Assembly: GCF_023721755.1 (NCBI RefSeq)
Contig: NZ_JAMDLH010000007.1
Span: 124,001 to 188,000, forward strand
DNA from: Pleomorphomonas sp. NRK KF1
GTDB taxonomy: Bacteria; Pseudomonadota; Alphaproteobacteria; Rhizobiales; Pleomorphomonadaceae
DNA length: 64,000 nucleotides
Direction of reading: 5' to 3'
The notes beneath the pieces were generated by a model. That model saw nothing but the letters and a program-made list of their open reading frames with translations, made no database searches and was not told the origin of the DNA. Position 1 is the stretch's first letter; every line of letters starts with the position of its first letter. The position numbers and the translations under genes are program-made. Positions 47,767 to 56,854 of the stretch are shown in pieces.

Positions 47767-48636
47767 TCACACGCGAGCGGCACCGGCGAGGGCCGAGAAG
47801 CGCGGCGCCGGCTGCGCGGTCGCGGCGGTGGCCGGAACGTAGAGGCCGCGCCGGTCGGGGGCCGGCTTGAAGGCGTCGGTGAGGCCGACCACCGTCTCGG
47901 CGGCGCCCAGCACCAGGTAGCCGTCCGGCGCCATGGTCTTGGCGATGCGGCCGAGAATGTCGACCTTGGTGGCCTGATCGAAGTAGATCAGCACGTTGCG
48001 GCAGAAGACGATGTCGAACTGTCCGAAGCTGGCGAAGCTGTCGAGCAGGTTGAACTTCTTCCACTGCACCATGGAGCGGAGCTGCGGCGAGATGGTCCAG
48101 CTTTCGCCCTGCTGGGTGAAGTATTTCAGCAGCAGTTGGATGGGCAGGCCGCGCTGCACCTCGAACTGGGTGTAGGTACCGGCCTTGGCGCGATCCAGCA
48201 CCTCGTTGGAGATGTCGGTGCCGAGGATCTCGATCCGCCAGCCGGCGAGCTTGCTCTCCATCTCCTTGAGGCACATGGCGAGCGTGTAGGGCTCCTGGCC
48301 GGTGGAGGCGGCGGCGCACCAGATGCGGATCTTCTTTTGCGAGGCGCGGGCCTTCAGAAGCTCCGGCATCATCATCTGCGTGAAGTGTTCGAAGGGCGTC
48401 TTGTCGCGGTAGAAGAAGCTCTCGTTGGTGGTCATCGCCTCGACGACGGCCTCGGCGAGCGCCGTTTCGCGCGGTTCCTTCAGCTTGGCGACCAGCGCGG
48501 CGATCGACTGCAGGCCGGCCTTGCGGGCCACCGGCAGAAGACGGCTTTCGATGAGATACTGCTTCTCGTTCGACAGGACGAGGCCGGAACGGCTCTTCAG
48601 GAACTGACGCAGGTAGTCGTATTCCGCCGGACTCAT
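47767..48636 (-). CDS. cheR: Chemotaxis methyltransferase CheR
   Basis: A 289-residue enzyme that methylates glutamates of chemoreceptors with S-adenosylmethionine. The helical N-terminal domain (FLKSRSGLVLSNEKQYLIESRL) and the SAM-binding motif IWCAAASTGQEPYTLAM are intact, and FDIVFCRNVLIYFD is present. ATG 48636 (GGAGG 6-7 bases upstream) overlaps the cheB stop by 4 bases, so the two are translationally coupled. It is the last gene of the operon. Confidence 0.95.
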   Translation of the reverse strand: MSPAEYDYLRQFLKSRSGLVLSNEKQYLIESRLLPVARKAGLQSIAALVAKLKEPRETALAEAVVEAMTTNESFFYRDKTPFEHFTQMMMPELLKARASQKKIRIWCAAASTGQEPYTLAMCLKEMESKLAGWRIEILGTDISNEVLDRAKAGTYTQFEVQRGLPIQLLLKYFTQQGESWTISPQLRSMVQWKKFNLLDSFASFGQFDIVFCRNVLIYFDQATKVDILGRIAKTMAPDGYLVLGAAETVVGLTDAFKPAPDRRGLYVPATAATAQPAPRFSALAGAARV

Positions 48637-49817
48637 GGACGGCCTCCGAGCAGGATCTTGGACACCTTCCGGCCGATTTCGTTGAGCGGCAGAACGTCCG
48701 AGCACATTCCGGTATGGGCGGCGGCGCCGGGCATGCCCCAGACCACCGACGTTTCCTCGTCCTGGGCGATGGCGCTTCCGCCGATTTCGCCGATCTTGCG
48801 CACGCCTTCGGCGCCGTCGGAGCCCATGCCGGTCAGCACGACGGCCAGCGTCGCGGTCCCGTAGATTTCGGCCACCGACTTGAACAGCGGGTCGACGGCC
48901 GGCTTGCAGAAGTTGACCGGCGGCGCGTCGGAAAGCTTGACGACGACGTCGTTGCCGTTCTTGACCAGCAGCATGTGCTTGCCGCCGGGCGCCACGTAGA
49001 TGTGCCCGGGCTGGATCACCTCGCCGTCGCGGCCTTCGCTGGCCGGACGGCCGGCCGCCTTGGTGATGTGTTCGGCCAGGATGGCGGTGAACGTCGGCGG
49101 CATGTGCTGGGTGATCACCACCGGAACCATGCCGATGGACGAGCCGATTTCGCCGAACAGCGTGTTGAGCGCCTGCGGACCGCCGGTGGACGAGCCGATG
49201 GCGAGGATGCGCGGGCGCACCGAGGAATAGGATCGGATGGTGAAGCTGGCGGGGCGCGAGGCGCGCAGCGCGCTCGGCGGGACGGGCGCGTTGGACTGCA
49301 TCGCGCCGGTCAGCGACCGGGCCATCGGCCGCCCGCCAAGAGTCTGGCCGGGCAGGCCGCGCTTCCTGGCCCGCTGGCCAAGGTTGATCACCTTCTCGAT
49401 GAGCTCGCGGCGGAACTCGGCCGACGTCGTGACGCCGGAGTTGGATTCGGGCTTGGGAACGTAGTCGGCGGCGCCGAGCGACAGAGCCTTGAGCGAGATC
49501 TCGGCATTGCGGCGGGTCAGCGTCGAGGCGACGACGACGACGAGGTTCTTCTTCTTCTCGATGAGAAGGGGCAGGGCGGTGAGCCCGTCCATGTCGGGCA
49601 TCTCGATGTCGAGGATCACGACGTCGGGGTTGGACCGCAGGACGTCGTCCACCGCGAGGCGTCCGTTGCGATGGCTCGCGACCACGGCGAGGTTCGGCTC
49701 TTCGTCGAGCCAGCGGCCGACCAGACCGCGAATGACAACGGAGTCGTCGACGACCATCACGCGGATGGGGTCGGTTACGGTTCCGGAAGATGAAGGCGCG
49801 CGCGCGATGGCCGACAT
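48633..49817 (-). CDS. cheB: Chemotaxis response regulator / protein-glutamate methylesterase CheB
   Basis: A 394-residue two-domain protein: an N-terminal receiver with the phosphorylated D70 (VVILDIEMPD) and a C-terminal methylesterase with the Ser-His-Asp triad (IGSSTGGPQAL, ITQHMPP and GMGSDGAEGV). It removes methyl groups added by CheR when phosphorylated by CheA. ATG 49817 has GGAG 9 bases upstream and is the best start. It overlaps cheR by 4 bases and follows cheY by 37 bp. Confidence 0.96.
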   Translation of the reverse strand: MSAIARAPSSSGTVTDPIRVMVVDDSVVIRGLVGRWLDEEPNLAVVASHRNGRLAVDDVLRSNPDVVILDIEMPDMDGLTALPLLIEKKKNLVVVVASTLTRRNAEISLKALSLGAADYVPKPESNSGVTTSAEFRRELIEKVINLGQRARKRGLPGQTLGGRPMARSLTGAMQSNAPVPPSALRASRPASFTIRSYSSVRPRILAIGSSTGGPQALNTLFGEIGSSIGMVPVVITQHMPPTFTAILAEHITKAAGRPASEGRDGEVIQPGHIYVAPGGKHMLLVKNGNDVVVKLSDAPPVNFCKPAVDPLFKSVAEIYGTATLAVVLTGMGSDGAEGVRKIGEIGGSAIAQDEETSVVWGMPGAAAHTGMCSDVLPLNEIGRKVSKILLGGRP

Positions 49818-49854
49818 TAAATCGGTCTCCAATTTCGCATCGATCTGTGAACCG

Positions 49855-50220
49855 TCAGAGAAGCCCGACTTCCTGGAACTTGGCTTCGACAATTTCCCGA
49901 TCAAAGGGCTTCATGATGTATTCGTTGGCGCCGGCGCGGATGGCCCGGGCGATGTGGCCGACGTCGTTTTCCGTCGTGCAGAACACCACCTTCGGCGTAT
50001 CGCCGCCATCCAGCTTGCGCAACTGGGCGAGGAACTCCAGGCCGTCCATGACGGGCATGTTCCAGTCGAGCAGGATGGCGTCCGGCATCGTCTCCTGACA
50101 CTTCTCAAGGGCCTGCTGGCCATCCTCGGCCTCGAGAATGGTGAAGGACAGGTCTTCGAGAATGCGCCGGGCCACCTTGCGGATGACGCTCGAGTCGTCG
50201 ACCACGAGACAGGTCTTCAT
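49855..50220 (-). CDS. cheY: CheY-type single-domain response regulator
   Basis: A 121-residue receiver domain with all active-site residues: D8, D9, D52 (LLDWNMPVMDG), T82/T83 and K104 (IMKPFD). It receives phosphate from CheA and would act on the motor or another output. GAGGAG lies about 7 bases before ATG 50220. It lies between cheW and cheB. Whether it controls flagella cannot be told, since no flagellar gene is in the window. Confidence 0.95.
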   Translation of the reverse strand: MKTCLVVDDSSVIRKVARRILEDLSFTILEAEDGQQALEKCQETMPDAILLDWNMPVMDGLEFLAQLRKLDGGDTPKVVFCTTENDVGHIARAIRAGANEYIMKPFDREIVEAKFQEVGLL

Positions 50221-50267
50221 TGTTTCGCTCCTCACGGCGGTGAAGCCGGCTTTCTTGCGTCGTGACG

Positions 50268-50759
50268 TCAGGCGGCCATGTCGCCCTGCATGCGGCCGAG
50301 CACGCGCTCGACATCCAGGATGACCATCAGCTGACCCGACAGGCGATGGACCCCGCCAGAGATTTCGGCCCAGCGACCATCGAGGTTGGCCGGGTTGGCC
50401 TCGCGGCCGGCGGCGTCGAGGTTGAGCACTTCGCCGACCTCGTCGATGATGAGGCCGTAGGACTCGCCGCGATACTCGATGCCGACGGCCATGATGCCGT
50501 GGTTGCCTTCGCGCTGCGGCAGGCCGAGGCGGCGGCGCATGTTGATCGCCGTCACGATGCGGCCGCGCAGGTTCAGCACGCCGGCGACTTCCGGCGCCGA
50601 CAGCGGCACGCGCGTCATGCTCTCGGGCACGAAGACGTCATGCACCTTGTGGATGGGCAGGCCGAACAGCTGGCCGCCGATGAACACGGTCACATACTGG
50701 ATCTGGCCGGAGTGGCTGTCGTTGGCGGCAGCGCCCGGGGTGTGGCTGGTGGCGGTCAT
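50268..50759 (-). CDS. cheW: Chemotaxis coupling protein CheW
   Basis: A 163-residue adaptor that links receptors to CheA, built of a single CheW beta-barrel domain (YVTVFIGGQLFGLPIHKVHDVF, LNLRGRIVTAINMRRRLGL and a closing LVILDVERVL-like strand). About 15 extra residues precede the domain. Its start overlaps the cheA stop by 4 bases (translational coupling). No receptor gene is in the operon, so receptors must be encoded elsewhere. Confidence 0.95.
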   Translation of the reverse strand: MTATSHTPGAAANDSHSGQIQYVTVFIGGQLFGLPIHKVHDVFVPESMTRVPLSAPEVAGVLNLRGRIVTAINMRRRLGLPQREGNHGIMAVGIEYRGESYGLIIDEVGEVLNLDAAGREANPANLDGRWAEISGGVHRLSGQLMVILDVERVLGRMQGDMAA

Positions 50760-53521
50760 GCTGCAATCCCATAGTCAGCGCTGGTGATTTCCTTGAGGGC
50801 GGCGATCAGGCCCGGACGGTCGAACTTGGCGACATATTCGTCGAAGCCGGACTGGCGGCCGCGCTCGATCGAGGCTGGCGTGCAGAGAGCCGACAGGGCG
50901 ATGATCGGCGTGTTCTTGAAGCGGGCGTCGCGACGCAGCATCTCGGCGAACTCGAAGCCGTTGACCACCGGCATCTCGATGTCGGAGACGATGACGTCGA
51001 AGGCGGCGCCCTCGCCCAGGAGGCGCATGGCCTCGGTGGCCGACGAGCAGACCGTCACGTCGAAGCCGGCCGCCTTCATCACCGGGCCCAGCATGTTGCG
51101 GAAGAAGGCGCTGTCGTCGAGGAACAGGAGCTTGCGCGTCAGCGCGGCCGACGAGATTTCCTTGCGCTTGAACCAGTCCTCGAAGGCCAGCGGCAGGTAG
51201 TGGCCGATGTCGAGGATCTCGGTGGCCTTGCCCTTGATCACCGCCGAACCGAGCACGCCCGGCACGTCGGAACCGACCTGGATGTTGAGCGACTCCTCGA
51301 CGATGTCGACGATCTCATCGACGACGAGGCCCATCGAGCGGCCGGCGTCGGAGAACACCAGCATCGGCTGGGTGCCTTCCTCGCGGCGGCGCACGTCGTA
51401 GTTCGGGTAGACCAGCGGCATCAGAGAGCCGCGGTACTGCACGAGGTCGCGGCCGTTGGAATGCTCGATCTTCTCGATCTCGAACTCCTCGAGGCGGGTG
51501 ACCAGCGACAGCGGCACTGCCTTCGGCTCGGGCGAACCGGCGCGGAACAGCAGCATGGAGATCTTGGCGTCGTTGTCGACACCGCGCGCGGCGTCGGCAT
51601 CGGCGTGGTTGTCGAGCGCGTCGGTGGCGACGGCCGTGCCGATGGCGCTGGCGACACCGTTGGGATCGACGATCATGATCACCGAGCCGTCACCGAGGAT
51701 GGTGTTGCCCGAGAACATGGTGATGTGACGCAGCATCTTCGACATCGGCTTGACGACGATTTCCTCCGTGTGGAAGACGCCGTCGACCACCAGGCCGAAG
51801 GTGACGTTGCCGACCTGCATGACGACGATGAAGCCTTCGTCCTCGCTCTTCTCGGCCGACACGTCGACCTTGAGGAGGCCGGCCAGCGGCACCAGCGGCA
51901 GCAGCTTGTTGCGCAGGCGGAGGACCGGAGTGTCCTTGATGCGCTCGATGCGGTGCTCGGAGTTGTTCTGCACTCGCACCAGCTCGACCACGGAGAGCTG
52001 CGGGATGGCGAAGCGGTCGCCGCAGCTTTCGACGATCAGCGTCGAGACGATGGCCAGCGTCAGCGGGATCTTGATGGTGAAGGTGGTGCCCTTGCCCTGC
52101 GTCGACTTGAGGTCGACGGTGCCGCCGATGGTCTCGATGTTGGTGCGGACGACGTCCATGCCGACGCCGCGTCCGGACACCGACGTCACCTTGGCGGCGG
52201 TCGAGAAGCCGGGGGCGAAGATGTACTTGTAGATCTGGCTTTCGCTCATCTTCTCGAGTTCGGCTTCGCCGGCGAGGCCGTTCTCGACGATCTTCTGCTT
52301 GATGCGGTCGAGGTTGAGACCGCGGCCGTCGTCGGCGATCTCGATGATGATGTGGCCACCCTCATGGTAGGCGGCGAGGCGGATGGTGCCCTTCTCGGTC
52401 TTGCCGTTCTTGCGCCGGTCCTCGGGACGCTCGAGGCCATGGTCGGCAGAGTTGCGGACCATGTGGGTGAGCGGGTCCTTGATCAGCTCCAGCACCTGAC
52501 GGTCGAGTTCGGTGTCGGCGCCGACCATCTCGAGCTCGATCTGCTTGCCGAGCTCCTGGGCGAGGTCGCGTACGATGCGCGGCAGCTTCTGCCAGGCGTT
52601 GCCGATCGGCTGCATGCGCGTCTTCATGACGCCTTCCTGCAGCTCGGCGGTGACGTTGGAAAGGCGCTGCAGCGGCACCTTGAATTCGCTGTCCTCGTGA
52701 CGACGGACGATTTCCAGGAGCTGGTTGCGGGTCAGCACCAGCTCGGAGACCATGGTCATCAGGTGTTCGAGCGTCTCGACGTTGACGCGGATCGACTGGC
52801 TGGAGACCGAGCCCTTCTCGCTCTTGGCTTCGGCCTCGGCCTCGCCTTCCTCGGCGGACTTGGCCTTGCCCTGCTTGTCGTCCGGATTGGCCTGCTTCAT
52901 GCGCGCCTCGATCTCGGCGGCGACGCGGGCGAAGTCGATGCCGGCGGGGGCAGGGGCGGCCGCTTCCTCGGCGGCGGGTTCGTCGGCGGCGACCTCCACT
53001 TCGACGGCCGTCTCGCGGAAGGCGCGCTCAAGCTCGTCGAGCGACACTTCGCCGGGGCGAAGCTCGCGCTCCAGCACTTGGGCCACCAGCGTGCCGGCGG
53101 TCTCCTTCTTGTCCTTCTTGGGCGGCTCCTTGCGGGGCGCGGCCTCGGCCATCGACATGGCCTCAAGCTGCGAGATCAGGTCGCGGTCTTCGCCCTTGGG
53201 CTCTTCGCCTTCGGCAGCTTCGAGCTCGGCCAGGATGCCCTTGATGCGGTCGATGGTCTGCAAGACGAGGCTCACGGCCTCTTCCGTGACGGCGGCGCCC
53301 TCGCGGAACTTGCCCATCAGCGTCTCGGCGGCGTGCGCCAGCGCCTCGAGGCGCGGCAGACCGAGGAACCCGCAGGTTCCCTTGATCGTGTGAACGAGAC
53401 GGAAAATGTTGTCGAGAATGCGGGCGTTGTTCGGCTCCTGCTCGAACTTCACCAGTTCCACGTCCACGGTATCGAGCGACTCGTTTGTCTCGGTGAGAAA
53501 TTCACGCAAAAGGTCGTCCAT
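50756..53521 (-). CDS. cheA: Hybrid chemotaxis kinase CheA with C-terminal receiver
   Basis: A 921-residue histidine kinase. In order: an Hpt domain with H44 (LVHTIKGTCGFLG), an acidic linker without an obvious P2 domain, the dimerisation and ATPase domains (THMVRNSADHGLERPEDR; GRGVGMDVVRTNI), a CheW-like domain (about 515-650), a second CheW-like domain (about 660-780) and a receiver domain (about 795-915, with VIVSDIEMPVVNG). The tandem CheW-like parts and the fused receiver mark a hybrid CheA, unlike the E. coli form. It leads the operon cheA-W-Y-B-R; promoter expected in 53522-53749. Confidence 0.95.
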   Translation of the reverse strand: MDDLLREFLTETNESLDTVDVELVKFEQEPNNARILDNIFRLVHTIKGTCGFLGLPRLEALAHAAETLMGKFREGAAVTEEAVSLVLQTIDRIKGILAELEAAEGEEPKGEDRDLISQLEAMSMAEAAPRKEPPKKDKKETAGTLVAQVLERELRPGEVSLDELERAFRETAVEVEVAADEPAAEEAAAPAPAGIDFARVAAEIEARMKQANPDDKQGKAKSAEEGEAEAEAKSEKGSVSSQSIRVNVETLEHLMTMVSELVLTRNQLLEIVRRHEDSEFKVPLQRLSNVTAELQEGVMKTRMQPIGNAWQKLPRIVRDLAQELGKQIELEMVGADTELDRQVLELIKDPLTHMVRNSADHGLERPEDRRKNGKTEKGTIRLAAYHEGGHIIIEIADDGRGLNLDRIKQKIVENGLAGEAELEKMSESQIYKYIFAPGFSTAAKVTSVSGRGVGMDVVRTNIETIGGTVDLKSTQGKGTTFTIKIPLTLAIVSTLIVESCGDRFAIPQLSVVELVRVQNNSEHRIERIKDTPVLRLRNKLLPLVPLAGLLKVDVSAEKSEDEGFIVVMQVGNVTFGLVVDGVFHTEEIVVKPMSKMLRHITMFSGNTILGDGSVIMIVDPNGVASAIGTAVATDALDNHADADAARGVDNDAKISMLLFRAGSPEPKAVPLSLVTRLEEFEIEKIEHSNGRDLVQYRGSLMPLVYPNYDVRRREEGTQPMLVFSDAGRSMGLVVDEIVDIVEESLNIQVGSDVPGVLGSAVIKGKATEILDIGHYLPLAFEDWFKRKEISSAALTRKLLFLDDSAFFRNMLGPVMKAAGFDVTVCSSATEAMRLLGEGAAFDVIVSDIEMPVVNGFEFAEMLRRDARFKNTPIIALSALCTPASIERGRQSGFDEYVAKFDRPGLIAALKEITSADYGIAA

Positions 53522-53749
53522 ACTTCACCCCCAGGGAAGGCCGAACCGGAGGCGCCGCATCCTTCTGGGGCGCTCGCTCTACCAGCCGCTTTGGGAGGAA
53601 GTGTCCCGTCAAACTGTTAATATTGATTGAAGTGTCGGCTTCAAACGTGCGTTTGCGGCGCACATGTCGACGAGGGTCGACGCGCGCCACATGGCATGAT
53701 CATCAGGAGGATGCCGGGACTATCAGTAATTGTGGAGGCGCTTAACGCT
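53522..53749. promoter_or_regulatory. Gap between chpT and cheA
   Basis: This 228-bp gene-free region carries the cheA promoter (minus strand). It is AT-rich around 53613-53635. No certain boxes or repeats were found. Confidence 0.4.
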
Positions 53750-54421
53750 TTATTCAGTTTGCTCGACCGGAAGGGCGGTCTCGATCGCCTTCGCCTCGAA
53801 GATCACGGTGTCGCCGTCCTTGGAGATGTCGATGGCGAGGCCGGCCTCGCGGGCGAGTGCGCCGGCGTAGTAGGGCTGAATGGCGTGGGCGTCGACATGG
53901 TCGCCGAGATCGCCGGCCAGGAGCTCGGCGACGCGGGGCGGAATGCGCGAGGCGGAGCCGGTGGCCTCGATGCGTTGGGTCGGGAAGGGTAGGTCGCCTT
54001 CGACACGCACCACCACCCGGCCGCCGCGGGGAACCGCCTGCAGCGAGATCAGCAGCAGGTTCAGAAGCAGCTTGACCTGGTTCTTCGGCAACAGGCGGCG
54101 GGTCGCCTGCCAGTCGATGTCGGCCTTCTCGCTTTCCATGTAGCGCTTGGCCACGGTTTCGGCGTCGCCGAGGTCGACTTCGGCGCCGACAGAGCCGGCG
54201 GCGCCGAAGGCGAGGCGGGCGAACTGCAGCTTGGAGGAGGCGGTGCGGGCGCTCTTGCGGATGAGGTCGAAGGCGAAGGCCTTCATTTCCTCGTTGTTTT
54301 CCTCGTCGAGAACCTCGAGGCCGTTGGTGATCGCGCCGACCGGCGAGATGATGTCATGGCAGACGCGCGAGCAGAGCAGGGCGGCAAAATCCAGGGCTTC
54401 CAGCTTGGCCAGGTCGGACAT
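53750..54421 (-). CDS. chpT: Histidine phosphotransferase ChpT
   Basis: A 223-residue phosphotransferase that passes phosphate from the hybrid kinase CckA to the cell-cycle regulator CtrA and to CpdR. The phosphorylated H22 lies in the conserved SRVCHDIISPVGAI. The helical dimerisation part is followed by a degenerate ATPase-like domain (residues about 100-220). ATG 54421 is favoured because GGA lies 7 bases upstream and the family's MSDL-type start fits; ATG 54433 is the alternative. It lies upstream of cheA on the same strand. A CtrA-like box at 14179 would be one target of this pathway. Confidence 0.92.
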   Translation of the reverse strand: MSDLAKLEALDFAALLCSRVCHDIISPVGAITNGLEVLDEENNEEMKAFAFDLIRKSARTASSKLQFARLAFGAAGSVGAEVDLGDAETVAKRYMESEKADIDWQATRRLLPKNQVKLLLNLLLISLQAVPRGGRVVVRVEGDLPFPTQRIEATGSASRIPPRVAELLAGDLGDHVDAHAIQPYYAGALAREAGLAIDISKDGDTVIFEAKAIETALPVEQTE

Positions 54422-54624
54422 GGGCGGTTCCATTGGGTTCAGGGCCGACGACGGGCATGGCCCACCGACGAATCGGGCGATTGTTTGGGCTCATGGATAA
54501 CGCCCGCTGCCGGTGCTCACAAGCATCGGAAGCCGGCAGACAGCGCAAAGATCGATGACATGTTGGTCAGGGCGCCCGGTTTGTGGCGGCGGCATGCACC
54601 GGCGCGCGGGGAAACCTGACGATT

Positions 54625-55131
54625 TCAGTAGGCCAGCACCCTCAGCACCTCGGGCCAGCGGGCCGCCGCGGCGGCGATCATCGCGTCGGGGTTGGCGCGG
54701 AAGGTCTGTCGTTCGTCCTCTGAGGCGAAGAGGTAGAGGCGGCTGCGGTGGATGGCGAACAGCGTCGGATTGCCGGGCTGGGCGACGCCGCGCGCCACGG
54801 CCGCCAGCGCGTAGCCGCCGAAGCCGGGGATGTAGGCCGCCGGGGCGGCGCGGAAGGCGGCGGCGTTGGCTTCGCTGGCGAAATGCCAGTAGGTATCGCC
54901 ATAGACGACTTCGTAATCGGGAAGGCCCTGGATGGCCGCGTCGCTGACGAAAAAGGCCACCGGGTCGTAGCCACCGAGCGACAAACCGGTGTAGGGATCG
55001 AACACTATCCTTTCGTCCAGTGCGTTTACCGGCTGGCAGGGGATGAGGAGAAACAGCGACAAGACAATGGCGCGGGCGATAAAACTCGCCCAATCTTGCC
55101 GTCGTGATGTCTGATTCGTCTGTATGCTCAT
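54625..55131 (-). CDS. Secreted YHS-domain protein
   Basis: A 168-residue exported protein with a signal segment (AIVLSLFLLIPCQPVNA) and a YHS domain. The YHS core here reads LGGYDPVAFFV ... YWHFASEANAAAFRAAPAAY. YHS domains are thought to bind metals such as copper in transporters and enzymes. The Cys normally seen in metal-binding forms is absent from the domain, so metal binding is doubtful. It is divergent from the DUF1134 gene. Role unknown. Confidence 0.85.
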   Translation of the reverse strand: MSIQTNQTSRRQDWASFIARAIVLSLFLLIPCQPVNALDERIVFDPYTGLSLGGYDPVAFFVSDAAIQGLPDYEVVYGDTYWHFASEANAAAFRAAPAAYIPGFGGYALAAVARGVAQPGNPTLFAIHRSRLYLFASEDERQTFRANPDAMIAAAAARWPEVLRVLAY

Positions 55132-55255
55132 GATGCCACCGGCCGTCCCCAGGGTTCATCTTGGCAGGGCCGGGTGTCGGCTAGGTTAATGTTAGGAAGG
55201 TCTCGTCGCCCCGTCATGACGGGCGGTTGGCAGGCGGGACATGGAGGGAATGCCG

Positions 55256-55834
55256 ATGTCGTTGCGTCTGTCGGCGCTGAAAGCGCTGCCGTTCCTCCTG
55301 CTGGCCTTCGTTGTCGCGGCGGTGGTGCCTGCCGCCGCCCAGCAGGCCCAGCAGACCTACTCGTCGTCGGAGCTGGTCGACACCGGCCACAAGTTCTTCG
55401 GCGAAATGTCGAGTGGGCTTGCCTCGGCCATCGAGCGGGCGGCGTCCGAATACGGACAGCCCAATGGATATATCCTCGGCCAGGAAGGCTCGGGCGCCGT
55501 GTTCGGCGGTCTGCGCTACGGCGAGGGCGTTCTCTACACCCGCAATGCCGGCAACACGCGCGTCTACTGGCAGGGGCCGACCTTCGGCATCGACTTCGGC
55601 GGCGATGGCGCCCGGACCATGATCCTCGTCTACAATCTGCCGTCGGTTCAGTCGATCTATCAGCGCTTCGGCGGCGTCAACGGCTCGGCCTATCTGGTCG
55701 GCGGCTTCGGCATTACCGCGCTTCGCCAGGGCAACATCACCCTGGTCCCGGTGCGCACCGGCGTCGGCGCCCGCCTCGGCATCAATGTTGGCTATCTCAA
55801 GTTTACGCCGCAGGCCACCTGGAACCCATTCTGA
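55256..55834 (+). CDS. DUF1134 secreted protein
   Basis: A 192-residue exported protein of the DUF1134 family, with signal peptide LPFLLLAFVVAAVVPAAA. The mature part is a Gly- and Tyr-rich beta protein (GAVFGGLRYGEGVLYTR, then YLVGGFGITALRQGNITLVP). The family is nearly restricted to alphaproteobacteria, has no known function and may be a periplasmic lipid-binding (SYLF-like) domain. ATG 55256 is chosen because GGAGG lies 8 bases upstream; ATGs at 55241 and 55250 are too close to it or within it. Confidence 0.88.
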   Translation: MSLRLSALKALPFLLLAFVVAAVVPAAAQQAQQTYSSSELVDTGHKFFGEMSSGLASAIERAASEYGQPNGYILGQEGSGAVFGGLRYGEGVLYTRNAGNTRVYWQGPTFGIDFGGDGARTMILVYNLPSVQSIYQRFGGVNGSAYLVGGFGITALRQGNITLVPVRTGVGARLGINVGYLKFTPQATWNPF

Positions 55835-55980
55835 CGGTCGAACGGCAACGAACGGCGGCGTCCGCCACTTTTTTCGCCATGGGATGGGCGCGGATGTCGG
55901 TCCGCCCTTGACCGTTTCGTTACCAATGCGCGACAAAAGGTGGATTGGTCGGGGACTGATCTGCCGCGGGATGGCATGAC

Positions 55981-56817
55981 GTGATCGAGACGGTGCTGAT
56001 CTTTCTGGCGGGAATGCTGACGGCGGGGCTTGGCGCGTTGCTGCTGATGCCGGCGATCAACTCGCGCGCCGTGCGTCTCTATCGTCGCCGGCTCGACCAG
56101 CAACTGCCCCGTTCGGTCGCCGAGATGGCGGCGGCAAAGGACGCGATCCGGGCCGAGATGGCCGCGCGCATGGCGCGGATCGAGGTCGAGCTCGACATCG
56201 CGCGACGGGCGGTGGCCAGCGCCCAACTTCGCAGCTCCGAGGACCGGCGGCTGACCCGCGCACTCGAGGCGGAGAAGGCGAACTTCGAGGCGACCATCGC
56301 CGATTACGAGAAGCGCCTCGAGGAGGCTCACTCGATCGCCCGCTACGCCCACGAGGCGGTTGCGCGCGTCGATGCCGAACGGCGCGACCTGCAGCGCCAG
56401 ATCAGCACCCGGGCCATGGAGGCGGAAACGAGCCGCGACGAGGCGGAGTCACTGGCCGCCGACATGAAGATGGCGCTGGTCGAGGCCGAGGCGCGCATCG
56501 CCGTGTTGTCCGAGACCATCGCCGATCTCACCCACACGCCGCCACTGATCCAGCCGTCGGCGGTTTCCAGTGCGCCGCCCGCTCCGGTCATTCACGTCGA
56601 CTTCGGGGCGAAGGCCGAGCGGCAGGCGGACAAGCCTGCGGCCAAGGGCAACGCTGCCGACGAGGCGGACGACGAGGCCCGCATCGACGACCTCGCCAAC
56701 CGGCTCAAGCTGTTGCGCGCCCGCAATGCCGTCGCGCGCCAGCGCATCGAGTCGGCGCTCGCCAAGGGAACCGAGCCGTCCGGAAAGGGCGACGCCCCTC
56801 AGTCGGGCTCCTCCTGA
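55981..56817 (+). CDS. Membrane-anchored coiled-coil protein of unknown function
   Basis: A 278-residue protein with an N-terminal membrane helix (VLIFLAGMLTAGLGALLLM) and a long Ala/Glu/Arg-rich coiled coil (about 45-185), then a Pro/Lys-rich linker and a short helical tail with a second coiled coil (about 235-265). It resembles an unnamed family common in Hyphomicrobiales. The start is GTG 55981; the ATG a few bases before it is out of frame. The topology suggests a cytoplasmic scaffold fixed at the inner membrane. The metal ABC genes converge on it. Confidence 0.75.
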   Translation: MIETVLIFLAGMLTAGLGALLLMPAINSRAVRLYRRRLDQQLPRSVAEMAAAKDAIRAEMAARMARIEVELDIARRAVASAQLRSSEDRRLTRALEAEKANFEATIADYEKRLEEAHSIARYAHEAVARVDAERRDLQRQISTRAMEAETSRDEAESLAADMKMALVEAEARIAVLSETIADLTHTPPLIQPSAVSSAPPAPVIHVDFGAKAERQADKPAAKGNAADEADDEARIDDLANRLKLLRARNAVARQRIESALAKGTEPSGKGDAPQSGSS

Positions 56818-56854
56818 CCCCTTCCATTTTGCCGAGGGCGGTCCAGCCGCGCCT

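Noticed and set aside
51200-53620. Open frame of about 800 codons antisense to cheA
   Set aside because: Mirror of cheA codon bias; low-complexity translation with no recognisable motif.
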